This document shows, piece by piece, positions 24,223 through 42,770 of a stretch of 64,000 nucleotides of DNA. The translations under genes and the position numbers were made by a program. Under the pieces are notes generated by a model, which saw only the letters and a program-made list of their open reading frames with translations, searched no databases and had not been told where the DNA came from. The DNA is from Opisthocomus hoazin. Taxonomy: Eukaryota > Chordata > Aves > Opisthocomiformes > Opisthocomidae. The DNA is taken from contig NC_134414.1 of the NCBI RefSeq assembly GCF_030867145.1, positions 80,094,504-80,158,503 on the forward strand, written 5' to 3'. Position 1 is the stretch's first letter; the number at the start of each line of letters is the position of its first letter.

Positions 24223-24225
24223 ACC

Positions 24226-30143
<5,918 letters not shown>

Positions 30144-30735
30144 ACATTGATGCTAGATAACAAAGAATAAATGCTTGCATCTTATAGTAATTCTGACAGG
30201 AAGAAGTCCAAGGAACTGCGGAATTCACCTCTGTGAGGATTTCTAAATCCACAATTAAAAGCGTGCTTGTTTGGAATTGAAGACATTCCTTGTTCTATGG
30301 GCCCATGGCATAATGCAATAGGTTAGAGAGGTGAAGTTAGGTGTGCTACACCTTGATAGCTTTTGTGACTTTCCATAAACCTCTTCAAGCTTGAGCTTAG
30401 TTTTGATGAACTTTCTCACGACCAGCTCTGGATTTTCAAGTCTGCGGTTCTCGAAGCAGAATCAGACTCCTGTTTTGTCTTTTCATGTTACAGCGATGCA
30501 CCAGCAACGATATGGCAGATGTTAATAAACATTTTAAGACTGAGACTTGAACTGGACTGCTCTGCTGTGGAACTCCTCATGAGGTGTTTTCTTGGTGATC
30601 AGACTTACTCATAGTATCCAGACTCCATTTCTACATCCTTGCTAGCCTGTTTCCATTTGCGTTGTCATGAATTCTTCTGTCTTGTCCTTAGGACACCATT
30701 TATGCTGTTGAAAATAAACTATGCAACCATATTTA
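30144..30735 (+). other. RGN copy 2 3' UTR with three candidate poly(A) signals
   Basis: AATAAA occurs at 30166-30171, 30524-30529 and 30713-30718. The first would give a 3' UTR of only about 45 nt; the other two would give about 0.4 and 0.6 kb. Which is used cannot be read from sequence alone. Confidence 0.5.
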
Positions 30736-31040
30736 AAATACGCTTATGGACTTTTTTTTCTTCTGCATTCAGATATTACCATGAAAATGCTGAGCGACAA
30801 CACACGGTCAGAGTACAAACAGGCTGTGAGCTACCAGGATGGCCTGTGATACTGAAAACCAGTGATCCATAGAGTCATCCTGTCAGGGGTTGTATTTACA
30901 TATAGACACATGGACTTCCCTTTGCTTTCTGTATCTTCTTATTGCATATATGGCTTCACCTTCTTGTTGCACGCATGACTTCTCTCTTCCTTTCCTGTTT
31001 CAAGTCTTTTTCTCCTTTTCGCCTTTAAATTTCCTTTCCC

Positions 31041-31179
31041 TCTCCTCTCCTCTCCTCTCCTCTCCTCTCCTCTCCTCTCCTCTCCTCTCCTCTCCTCTCC
31101 TCTCCTCTCCTCTCCTCTCCTCTCCTCTCCTCTCCTCTCCTCTCCTCTCCTCTCCTCTCCTCTCCTCTCCTCTCCTCTC
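31041..31179. repeat. (TCTCC)n pentanucleotide array
   Basis: About 28 essentially perfect 5-bp units (139 bp) form a pure pyrimidine strand, about 0.9 kb downstream of the RGN copy 2 stop. The open frame of repeating Leu-Ser codons across it is an artefact of the repeat. Confidence 0.97.
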
Positions 31180-34100
31180 TTTTTCCTTTCATCTTTTTCT
31201 CTTTCTTCTGAGTTTACTCTCTGAACTTAATCTCATTTGTTGTCAGCTTTCTTCTGTCTCTTTGTGGTCCATATTGCTCAGTATTGAGTTTGAAGTCTTT
31301 GTTCCTGCCTTCAATGCTGTATACATCTGCTCGAGTTTCTTGCTGCATTACCCTCACCTCCTCTTTCTTCTCTGGGAGGGAAATTCTGGCCTATCGACGT
31401 TTCTCCCTTTGCCCAAACTGTGCAGGTTTTTCTCCCACACCAATGACTACACCAAGGCTGACTCTTGAATTTGGTGTTTCCCCAGAAGGCTTCAGCACAC
31501 CTACAGTGAGCTAGGTCCTGTCCAAAACCTGGCCAAACTGAGCAGGTGAGCAATGGAAGTGGAAAAGTTGCCCACCTCTTCCTGCTGCTTCTCCTGCATG
31601 GCCTGCAGACAGGGCAGAAATAGCATCTTACATGTAGGAGAAGTTCACTTTGAACAATGCTGAGAGGTGAGCCTGTGTAAAAACAGAGAGTGCTGTGGAG
31701 GGGGTCTCTCAGTGTTTCCCGGCTTTGTGCAAACCTGGGACCCAGCAAGACTGTCCTTGACACCTACAACTCCACGACCTTCAGATCATTTCCCAGTGAG
31801 CAGGAGCTGAGTACAGCACAGCAGTAGAGAAGGCACTATGTCAAAGTGTATTTTTAGAGGCTATTTAAATAATGACCCAAGACTATGCTGGATTCACTGA
31901 AATACTGAGATCCTTTTGGTCCAAGCTGGGACAGCAGCTTCAGTCCCCTTGGGGGATACAGCTCTGTGGGGATCTACTCAATCTCAGTGCACATGCAACA
32001 ACTCTTCATTGAATCAACTCTTTTTAACCCGTCTTTTGCTTGTATTTCTGTAGTTATTTTCTAGGGAAAGGTTTACTTTAATTATTTGAGAATGCTTAAG
32101 ACATGTAGATATCCAGCGAAATCCAGTCTTCTCATTGAATTTGCTATCTTTTTACTGCCTGGAAAGATACACAGCACATAATACATCTTCAGATCCCTCA
32201 TGCTGACCCTTTGTGATGTTACAAGGAGGTCAATAATACTCAGCATTTACCAGACCAGGAGTTTCAGTGTCTTTTGTTGAGGTATTTGACCTTTCTACCA
32301 CTACTGTTCAAAGACTTGAGTTAGCCCTCAGACACTATGAGCAGCGAGTAAGTACTTGGTGCCTGACGAGGATAATCTCCATGCATGGAGAAACAGAGAA
32401 ACTGTGGTTAGCCATTCAGAAACATTAAACACAGTTTCCGTGGGGCTGTATGCAGATTGCCCCTAGAAGCAGCTGTTTTTTTCGGAACCAGCATCCCTCT
32501 CCTGGCAAGGGGTCCCTCCCAGCACTTTTGAAAGAACCAAGCTGGGTTGATTTCTTCCTTTTTGAAATATCCATAATGCCCAACTCTTTATCGTAGCCTT
32601 CTGGCCTGCCGACAAGCAGGACATCTAGTTCTGCACTCTGACCAGGCAGAGGGCAGTTCAAGCCACATGTCCCAGGGCAATGTCCTACTAATATTGAAGG
32701 GTGATGGGGGAAGTAGGTGGTATATTTGGCCCCTCGAGTTGAATTGGGCCACAGTCCAGAAAGAAATTTGGGATCCAGAGGACCAAGAAGGGAGCTTCAT
32801 TCCCTAAGCACGATTGAATATATTTGGCCATTGAACAGGATTTTCCAAAGCGCTTTATTTCAATGTGGTTACCTGAAGTCTACTGTAACGCCCACATTAG
32901 GTACTTTTTGGACACCTATTCTGGATGATTTATTTAGGCCATTAGCAAGCACTTTGCTCCTGCACTACTTGACCAGATAATTGGTAAAACAGGATAAAAG
33001 CCTTTGACCCATCACTCTGCTTCACTCCTACCTTGCCCTGGAAGGGAGGGGAGTACATACAGCTGCACAAAGACACCTTGCTTGAGAAATAAAATGTTCA
33101 GCTCATTCTAATGTTTGCTCAACAGCCAGGCTGTTGTTTTTTCCCCTAGTCGTAATTCCAATAGTAATTAAGCTGCTAGGTTCTTAAGAGCAAAGGTGTT
33201 AAATGCCCTCTGGCACCATGTCAATGCCAAACTGGTATAAGGAACATTGTCAATTACGCAAGATTTCCTGTTTGCTCAGTCTGGAGAGGAGTGTGAAGGC
33301 AGAATGTCTGGAGGCAAGTCAAGTGTCCTAACTTTTAATTAAAAAAAAAAGTGGGGAGTGTGTGCAGATACTTAATAAAAAATACCCAATTACTTGCAAA
33401 TTTGCCTATCCACTAGGCTATTTGCTCTGCCATAAAAGGAAAGTAGTTTGTTTTCAAACAATTTGCTCTTGAAAAATCCTTAAGACTCTCATAGTTTTTT
33501 TTCTAGAGCTTCTCCAGGCATGCAAGCCAGGCTTGCTGGTTTGTAATTCTCCAGCTACTCCTTCCCCCGTCTCTAAAGGGAGATACTGTGCATGCCGCTC
33601 TCAGACTCCAAGGTCTGTGCACTTTGGGATCTCTCTCATCACAGAGACTGATGAGAGCTGGCTTCCCTTGCCAGGGATTGCTCTGTACATCCTGCCTTTT
33701 ACAAGCTTTTCTAAGTATTTACTATGTTTAACGTACACTACTATATTTGACCTGTACCAGGCTGGATAAATCTTGCTTCTCTTGCATGTGTTTGTGTGTG
33801 TTGGGAATAGGCTGCCAACTGGGAAGATTTTGGTCCTTGTGTTTCCTAGCCCTTTTGGGACAACCTCACTGCCTTTTCTTGCCTTCCTGAAAAAGATATG
33901 TCTTTGAGACAACCTACGAAATCAAAACTGAGGTTTTCCAAATATTCACAAGTGCAGCTAGGACGTGAATGAAGCTGGTTAAACATCACAGCTGTGCTGG
34001 CATTGGTGCTGCACCCACGTGCTGTCACAGCCCCGGAACTGGCAAATACCGGGACGTAGGATTCACTCCACCGGCTTTTACTGCTGTGCCTTGGACTCTG

Positions 34101-36159
34101 GGCAGGAGAGAAGATGTAAAAACTTTTCTTAATTCTGGATAAGGAGACATAATCAATTTACTAGCAATCTTTGTTTATCTGTTTATTGTTCCAATTATCT
34201 ACCTCATTTTAAAGAGAAACTCTAAAGATGGTCTTTTTGCTAGTGAAAGAGGGGACAGACACAAAGTAGCTGGCTTCAAACAAAAAGTTCACTGAGTGCT
34301 ACCTACTGTGGATAGATACCCTGGCAGAACGAAGCTGTAGCTGCCCTGCTGAAATCACTTGGCTTTGCATAGTTTTTTGATTTTACCTTGACGCTATCGT
34401 GCGCCATACTCACACCAGTGTCAAACTTACAAACATAACTCTGAATCCAGATCTTTGCTGTCTTCTTGCTGTTATCTCTCTGTGTCAATGTGGACTGAGA
34501 TTTCAGAGGGTAATAATGCACAGCCTATAAAGGAGAGACATTGAACTTTGAACCTCTGTTCACAAGAGAATACTCTTGGGAAATGGGAAGCCACTTGCCC
34601 TATGAACTACTAACAGGACTACTGTGGCGTGACTGTAGTCAGCAGATGGGCCTGACTGGGAAAATGGCTGCAGGAGCAGGAGGCATCTCCTTGGGAGGTG
34701 TATGAGCAGGAATTGGGTGTCTGCAAAAGAATGGCTAAAGGGTTAAAATAGCTGTAGATTAATTTATTTTGTCTGAGATTGTAGATTGCTTAAGCTGCTT
34801 AAAGTTCTGGTTTACTGAGTTTTTTTGTGTTGCATGTTGCAGTATTGACAACCCAAAAGTCAAAGAAACAGTTGGTGTTGATGTCAGGTGCTCCTTCTGC
34901 ACCAAAATAAGACTCACGTGAGCTGTAAATGCAGTCAGTGATAACCTCTGAGGGGGTGGAAGACCCTCATCCTCCTCAGCTGCTGTCTTCTTAAGGAAGA
35001 AAGTATTTAACTCTGTGTTTAGCAGTACCCATGTCATGTCAGGGAAGAGAAGATATGGGTGAATGCCCTGTCAAAAGTGTGTTATCTTCTGGAAATTGCT
35101 GATAGCACAGCATGGATACACTGGAAGGATTTCAAGATGAAGGGAAAGAGAAAGAGCTATCAGAGGTGAGACTTAACATAGAAACTGAGGTGATGATGAA
35201 GAGAAATGTGAAGGTACAGAGAGGAGAAGGACAGATTTCTGGCAGGTGTGGGAAAAGGGAAGTGACGGGAAGGTGAGCTCCATAAATTGGAAGAAAAACT
35301 TGAACTGGAAAAATTGTACCTGGAGGGACACTTACAATGCAGAGGAAACTGAAGATGCTTGCTCCATCCTCTGCAGGTTTTTCCTTGCCTGCTCGTAGTT
35401 TCTTGTATCCAAAGTGAGATTGTGGTGGGTGAAAGGCTGAACTGCCCTCTCCCATACTTTTTGCAAAGACCTTCCCTCTTTTTTAAAACACCTCAGACCC
35501 AAACACCTGGGCTGGTCCACAGCGAACCCACTTGTATCTAATGTGGTAAGGAGTGTCAGTGCAGAGTGTGGGACTGTGGAGGATGATGGAGTTATCCCCA
35601 CATCAGTGCCATTGGGGTGACATGATCACATTAAGGGTTTGGAGCAGTGACAGGTCAGCTACAAGAAAGCCAGAGACTGTGAGTTTGGTCTGGAGCACAT
35701 CAGGGGAGCCTTGCCTGTATTACAAGGTGTTGGGCTGGTTTCTGTTTTGGGATGCCGGGCATCATGTGAAGCATTCTTTGGTCTGAGAGTATTTAACTTT
35801 ACTCTAGGAAAATGGGGGTCTATATGGACCCAGAAGCTTTCCATGTTACAAGCACTATCAGTTCCTGCTAGCAAGCCTGACCAGTGGCCTTTTTTCTCCT
35901 GCTCTTCCCCATCTGTAAAGGCTTATGCATGGGTTTTGAGGTATCTCTTGAATGACTTGCCAGATGCTGTGTGACAGGGAAAGGGCAGACTAACTTTGAC
36001 CAGTCCTGCCTTATGCCATCCTTCGTGCCTGTACCTGGATCCCATTTCAGCATTCTTTCTACCCTCTCCTGCCCCAGCACTTGCACATGCTTCTCTGGAG
36101 CAGCTTGGACTTGCTCATGTGATGGGAACTCAGGAAAGCCAGTACAGCCACAATCACTG

Positions 36160-36524
36160 GAAGTATGAGGGGGCTGAGAGGGGACCTTATAAATGCTTAT
36201 GAATATCTCAAGGGTGGGTGTCAGGAGGATGGGGCCAGACTCTTTTCAGTGGTGTCCAGCGACAGGACAAGGGGCAATGGGCACAAATTGAAGCACAGGA
36301 AGTTCCATCTGAACACGAGGAAGAACTTCTTTACTCTGAGGGTGACGGAGCACTGGAATAGGCTCCCCAGGGAGGCTGTGGCGTCTCCTTCTCTGGAGGT
36401 ATTCAAGACCTGCCTGGACAAGGTCCTGTGCAGCCTGCTGTAGGTGACCCTGCTTCGGCAGGGGGGTTGGACTAGATCACCCACAGAGGTCCCTTCCAAC
36501 TCCTACCATTCTGTGGTTCTGTGA
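36160..36524 (+). mobile_element. CR1 LINE 3' fragment
   Basis: About 365 bp covering the end of CR1 ORF2 and its 3' UTR, including GGGGGGTTGGACTAGATCA and a CCATTCTGTGGTTCTGTGA terminus. It is closely similar to the copy at 49976, so probably the same subfamily. Confidence 0.9.
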
Positions 36525-37366
36525 CGACATAAAATTACCTTTTCAATGCATATACAGAAAGGCTCAAGCAGATGTTTGCTTTCTCTTAGGAGCTACAAAC
36601 CAAGGATGGAAGCTTCACATGACCTGGGATACTGCTGTGGAGAAAAGGAGTGAAAATCATGACTAGCTTGAGATCATATATAACATGATTTTTTTTGAGG
36701 ACAGTAGGGTTTTTTTGAGTGATTCAGCATAAATTACTCTTTCTGTCAAAAAAAAAGTAATAGAGTACTGTGGACAAACTTGACTGTGATATCTTGGCTT
36801 GGGGAATGTTGTATTTCTGCTGGCCTGGAACAATTTGGGATCTAGAATTGTGTCTTCCAATGTGAGATCACCAAAAACACTGCGGGTCGTTCTCCTGGGA
36901 TGACTGGCCGCAGCTGTGTGCTCTTGTCCTGTTCGCCAGACTCCTGCCTGGTCCAGGGCTCTCTCCCCTTCTCCAGACAGCTCGTTTGTGTTCTTTGATT
37001 AAAGGTTGTTGCATCGAAACCAACAAATTCTTCACTGTGTGGAGGAGAGAAACAGGCAGCTCTAGGGTGTAACTCTGCAGACTGATTTTAGATGCCTACT
37101 CGAGGCTAGTGAATTGCACCTTTTAATTATTTACTCCCTTTGATTGCAAAAGAAGTCTTAGCTAGGTAGCGCAGACATCAGTATACATCTATACTGCAGG
37201 TATCTGTGGAGTTGGATTAGCTGAATCCCACCTTAATGTTCTGGTGACCTGGCCTCCTTTCTCAAATGTAGGTGGCATTGGTCAAAAAATTGAAGTTACC
37301 TGGGAGATCACTGAGTGATGGTGTAGGCTTGTGCCTTTGGTCAGTGAAGCTGGTAGTAACAGTGTT

Positions 37367-37895
37367 CACAGAATCATTGAATCATTTCAGTTGGAAAACA
37401 CCCTTAAGATTATCAAGTCCAATCACTAACCTAACACTGTCAAGTCCCACTACATCACATCCCTAAGTGCCACACCTACACATCTTACAAATACCTCCAG
37501 GGATGGTGACTCAGCCACTTCCCTGGGCAGCCTGTTCCAATGCTCGACCACCCTTCCAGTAAAGAAATTTTTCCTAATATCCAGTCTAAATATCTCCTGG
37601 CACAACTTGAGGCCATTGCCTCTCATCCTATCACTAGTTAACTGGGAGAAGAGACCAACACCTGCCTCACTACAACCTCCTTTCAGGTAGTTGTAGAGAG
37701 GAATAAGGTCTCCCCTCAGCCTCCTCTTCAGACTAAACAGCCCCAGCTCCCTCAGCTGCTCCTCGTAAGACTTGTTCTCCAGACCCTTCACCAGCCTTGT
37801 TGCCCTTCTCTGAACATGCTCCAGCCCCTCAATGTCCTTGTTGTAGTGAGGGGCCCAAAACTGAACACAGTATTCGAGGTGTGACCTCACCAGTG
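37367..37895 (-). mobile_element. CR1 LINE fragment retaining an ORF2 C-terminal frame
   Basis: A minus-strand CR1 piece with a 146-codon open frame at 37450-37890. The frame encodes the end of the CR1 reverse-transcriptase polyprotein: [33 protein letters not shown], then [17 protein letters not shown]. The 3' terminus is degraded AATCATT repeats at 37372-37388. It is truncated at its 5' end and not autonomous. Confidence 0.92.
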
Positions 37896-40800
37896 CTTCA
37901 GCCTTCCCAGTGCTTAGAGGTCCTCTCTAAGCTCTGCTCCCAAGTGGAGGTTTATGTAGGCTGGCACAGGAATCCTCTCAGTTAAGGGATACTGGAGCCT
38001 GTCATTGCTCAGTTTGTTTCCCCTTATTTAACAGGATCTTTGGGTTTTTTGTGATTAATAACCCTCTCTGCAGAATGTGATGCTCATTATACCGCTTGTA
38101 TGAGAGCAGGGTGTAAAGGACACCAAGAAGAGTTGACACCCTGCTAGGGAAAACTTGGTACAGGACACAAAGACTGTCTGCCTGGAAGAGCTGGAGAGAG
38201 ATCAGCGCTATCATCTCTGCTCTTGGGTAGCTGAGGCACTAACAGCATTGCTTGAGAAATCTTTAGCAGATTTGGAGAGCCCCAGCAGAGCCCCATCTGC
38301 TGCCTCCTACTCCACTAACAACTGGTGCATTTTGGCAACATGGAGACTGCAGTAGGGGTTGGTAATGGGAACAAGTGGGTGGAATTGCTGAGAGAAGGGA
38401 ATGCAAAAATTAATGCCCAGGAAGGCTGATAGCAAGCCCTGCAGACTCCATCTTTCATCCTCTGCCTGCTGCTGCCGCTGTTGCCCCATCATCCTCCCAC
38501 TCGCTGCCGATGCCAACGAGGTCTGTTTGCTCCCACTTTCACAAGAGCGAGTGGGAAGTAGCGTGAGTCAGCTCTGAGTGTGTCCTTACCACTTCTTCAG
38601 TGCAGGCGATCTCTGCTCAGCATGCAGGCATCGAAGCTGCCAGGGGTGGTTTTGAGGTGGCTGTCCTAGGAATGTCCTCTTGATTTTCCTTAAGAGGCAG
38701 GTCACTGAGAAAGGGTTGCTGTTTTCTACAGTCCATCACTAGGAATTTCTCAACAGGGCACACAGTAAACTTCCTGTTTCCTTTAATAAATGGCTTTATC
38801 CATTTTAACTGCACATTTCCATGTTCCTTGTTGATGCAAAGACAATGTCCTAAGGTGAGCTGTAGTTCATAAGGTAAATTTCCTGTCACGTTAGTGACCT
38901 TTCTAATAATTAAAACCACACAGGGTAACTTTATATACTTCTAATTTATTTTCAGCATCTGCTTTAAATGTTTGTGTGCAGAGGAGGAATTAATGTAAAA
39001 AAATGCTATGTTCACTAAAGAGTCTTTCTTTTCCTTTAAAAGTATGGAGTTTTGTTGTTCGTTATTGTTTTATTATTATTCTTAGGACAAGGTAGTGACT
39101 AGGATGATTCCTTTTAAAACATGTTACTTTTACAAATATCTGTTAAATCACTTCCCCTATTTAAAAAAAACCACATGATCTAAGAGATGACCTACTTTTA
39201 ACAGACAAGATTAGGAAAGACTGAGTTATGGTGATGCACTGACCTCTGTTGGCATCATTCTTTGTTACTGAAACTCTTTTTAAATGCTGAATTTGATACT
39301 GTGTCAAACAGATGATACACCTGAGACAAGACCTGAGGCAGAATCAGTTCATGGTGAAGACATACCCCGACGCCACAGTAAATCTAACACTGGACTTTTC
39401 AACCAATTCACAGTTCTTGGGCATAATGACACAGAGTGTTGGTTTCCTAAAAAAACCCCTCAATCAGATCTTTTAAATACGCAAAAAAAGCTGGATGGTT
39501 TCTCTTGTACCAGCAGGCTCTGTGATGGAACCAGGTATTGGCTGTCTGTCCTTCTGCAGCTGGCACAAAGCCAGAGTGTAAAGAAAAAGCACGTCCAACA
39601 TCTCTCTCAGATGCTCTGGCCAGTGGTCAACTGCGTGCCCACCAGCCTGTTCTGAACTGCCACATCGTCTCTTAGTGTGTTGATCCAATATGAACCGTCA
39701 GTCATGCCTCTTCATGCAGTGCTGGCCTGCTGTCAGCAAACTTCTTCACTGCAACACCCTAAAGCAACTTTGACCAATTAGTTCCGATTAGAGCTTCATC
39801 TCTCCTGGAGACAGCCTGTCAGGGAAGCTGGTTGCCATAATAATAATGCCATGACATTAAAGGAGCCTGGTGGAGAGAAATGGGGATATCTAGGCTGCGG
39901 TTTGTCTGATTTTAGTTTGGGATGGGATAACTTGCTCTCTAGAGGTTGCTCTCTACAACAGCCTCTGTCATGTGGCTCCGATCCTCCGTTGGGAACAACT
40001 TCCAGGTGCAAACCAGGTTTTCCTCAGATGAAACTCCACGTGATGCCAAGATCTCATGGGTGAAGCAATCAAAATGCTGCTCAGGAGCTTAATATCCTCA
40101 GGAAAATGAAGACTCTGTGTGTGTAGGGAGGGATGACAGTGGGAGATGGCTATGTGAGCTTTGGCTGCCCTAGTATGAGGACCTTTCCTTTGCCACCTGC
40201 CCACACAAGGACTAAAACCTTGGGAAGTTTCTGTTTAGGATATATCTGTATTCTTCTCCATTCCCTTGGGGGAACCTGCACACACAACTTGGGTGGGTGT
40301 TGTGTGTATTTAAGAAACTCCCCAGAGACTTCTAGGCTTACTGAGTAATGGCGGGATAATATATGAAATCCATGTTTCATTTGGACTTCTGTCAGTCTGC
40401 ATGTGTGTCAAAGAGAAGCTATGTCTGTTGCCCGTGGGCTGGCCCTTGGAGATGAGTTTCAAAGAAGAGCAGAATAAGAAGCAGGCTCTCCTACCCTCAT
40501 TTCTCATGTAGCAGCAAAATTGTTAGCTTTTGTTTTGGAAGGAAATCTGCCTAATCAAGACAAGAGGGACAGTAATATGCAGGGACATGCCTGCTCACGC
40601 ATGTGCTTCTGGAAGCGGAGGCTGAGACTCAGCTGTGCTGTAAGAATATGAGTCACTTTTTTATTTGTGTTTTTCTGAGCCTGCATTGAGAAAGCTCGTG
40701 TAAGAAATTTTACGGCCCTTGACATCAGTCTGCTCTTTTGCAAGACAATAGCCTGACATTTTTCCCTAGGTGTTGGATTAAATAATAACTGGAGATTGTG

Positions 40801-42654
40801 CAAATGCTTCTACTTAGCTGTGATTATCATGCCAAGGCCTTGTGCAAGCTGGGGACTTCTGCTGTTGGGGTGGTTCCACTAATGCTTGCCTTTAAGATAG
40901 CAGCTTTGTCTGTTTGCATCACTGTTGTTTGGCTCTTCTTTGAAAGCACAGGCAGAAAGCCCACACAGGAGGAACGGAGGGAAGAATCACACACATCCTG
41001 ACCACTAATGCTTGCTATCAGGGCAAATCTGAGTGGTATATAGAGTCCATAACTAATACCTGAGCAAAGGTAAGCTGCAAATTCACCACTCTCCTGTGGT
41101 ACACAAGTGTTGTGACACAAGCATATCACTGGTCTTGGTTTTCTTGGCTGTCTTGCTCTGGTAAGCAAGGCAATGAAAGGAAACTTCGATCGCTGCATAA
41201 ATTTGCTTGTCCAGCTGCATCCTACATTTCCTCTAGAACTACCCTCTACTAAACCCTGTCTGTGAGAGCAAAGGGAATTGAGACTGTAAGAGCAAAGGGA
41301 CTTGCATTTCTCAACTTCATGCTGACAGCCGCAAGCCTGAAATCATTTGGGGAATTTCATGTCCACTTTCATTTTAAAAATGAGGAAGCTCAGGGCTGCT
41401 GGGTGAAGAGTGAGTGAACTTCACATATTTTGATGCCTTATGGATGTGCTCTCTGAAATCTTTTTATCCTTTTAGGACCATTGTTTTCACCTTTACCCAG
41501 CCCTGCAGTGATGTCATAGCTTTAACTCAGGATCTCACAACCTGCTTTCAAGCTGCAGTAGTAGGAACATGACAGCAGTGCTTTCCCTTCCCAGTAGTCC
41601 ACTTGAGGAGTAAAAAGGAGAGGCAGAGTCAGCAGAACTGTGATTCATTTTCAGTTGTTCACCTGCCCTCCAACCGCTGGCTCTTGTCTTTGTTCCATTC
41701 TAGCATGGCAGTATCTTGCTGACTTGTTTCCTGCCTTCCTTACAGTGCCACTGTGAGCCGCAGGTGAATATTTTAAATTTGTCATACTCCCCATCAGGGG
41801 CAAAAAACTTTCAATGTCTTTGGGTGCCTCTGTCCTGAAGCATAGGCTTGTCTCTCCAGGTTGTCCAACTTAGAGGACTTGCTCAAGCTCCTTGGACAGA
41901 AATGATAAGCAGAAAGGATCATGGGCATGGCTGGATCTCACCTTGGCGTTGGTCTGTTGTGCTCCTCAACACCAGAGCTGAGGAACAACCTTCTGTCCAA
42001 GCTGTAGCCATAGCCCTTGCAGATCACAGGATCCAGTGGGAGAAAGCAATTTTGGAAAGGAGCAAGCTTACATGTACGAGGCAGACCTTTTTGCATCCCT
42101 TGGTCAATTGTACTAAGGAAAGCAGATATTTTGAAAGATGACTGAGTTTGCTTGCTGAGATGATCAGCAAAGTAAAGGAAAGAGACAAACAGCAGGAAGA
42201 AAAGCGAGACTGGAGAACGTGGTTATTCCACTGAAAAAGTAAGGGCATCTGTAATGTGAGTCTTTACTAAACTGGTGCCCTCAGGAAGGGCTTCCAGGGG
42301 GTGAAAACCAGCTGGAAAACTTTAGTAGCAGTATATCTCCATTGGAGCTGATCTGAAATAGGTTAGATGAATGGCATGCCAGACGTGCCCTTTTCTCTCT
42401 GTTGAGGGAAGTTATCTCGTATTCAGAATTTGCTAGGAGGAAAGAGAAGATACAAAAGGGGAGAGGGACAGGCATATGACAGTGTGGCTGCACATACCTT
42501 ACCTGCTAAAAAGAAACCTAATCTAAATATGAAGTTAGTCTGGCAAGGTCTGTGTCCCGTGAGATCAGGACTGTTTGGCTTTAACTGTGCTAACCTCCTT
42601 CTAATTCTTTGTTTTTCCTGTCCCGTCCTCTGTCCTGGGATGTGGCCACAGGCT

Positions 42655-42770
42655 CACAGTGCAGCTCGGGCTTGGAGGACCCTGAGGGTCTCCAGTCCAA
42701 CCTCCTGCCAAAGCCGGGCAGCTCTGCAGTGGGATGGGCTGATCAGGGCTTGGCCCACTTGGTGCTGCAG
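42655..42770 (-). mobile_element. Possible old CR1 3' fragment
   Basis: GGGTCTCCAGTCCAACCTCC and the following CTGCCAAAGC match the reverse complement of the CR1 3' UTR, but divergence is high and the terminal repeat is missing. Confidence 0.5.

Noticed and set aside
31041-31179. CRISPR-like repeat array
   Set aside because: Units are 5 bp with no spacers; it is a simple satellite in vertebrate DNA.
30890-31468. 192-codon frame with Leu-Ser repeats
   Set aside because: The open frame exists only because (TCTCC)n lacks stops in this reading.
36165-36499. Small open frames on both strands encoding [17 protein letters not shown]-like peptides
   Set aside because: They are pieces of the CR1 ORF2 C-terminus and its antisense, not host genes.
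39284-39655. 123-codon + strand frame preceded by an AG that resembles an acceptor
   Set aside because: The translation looks somewhat protein-like near DDTPETRPEAESVHGED, but I recognise no family and found no partner exon or donor. It could be an old remnant.
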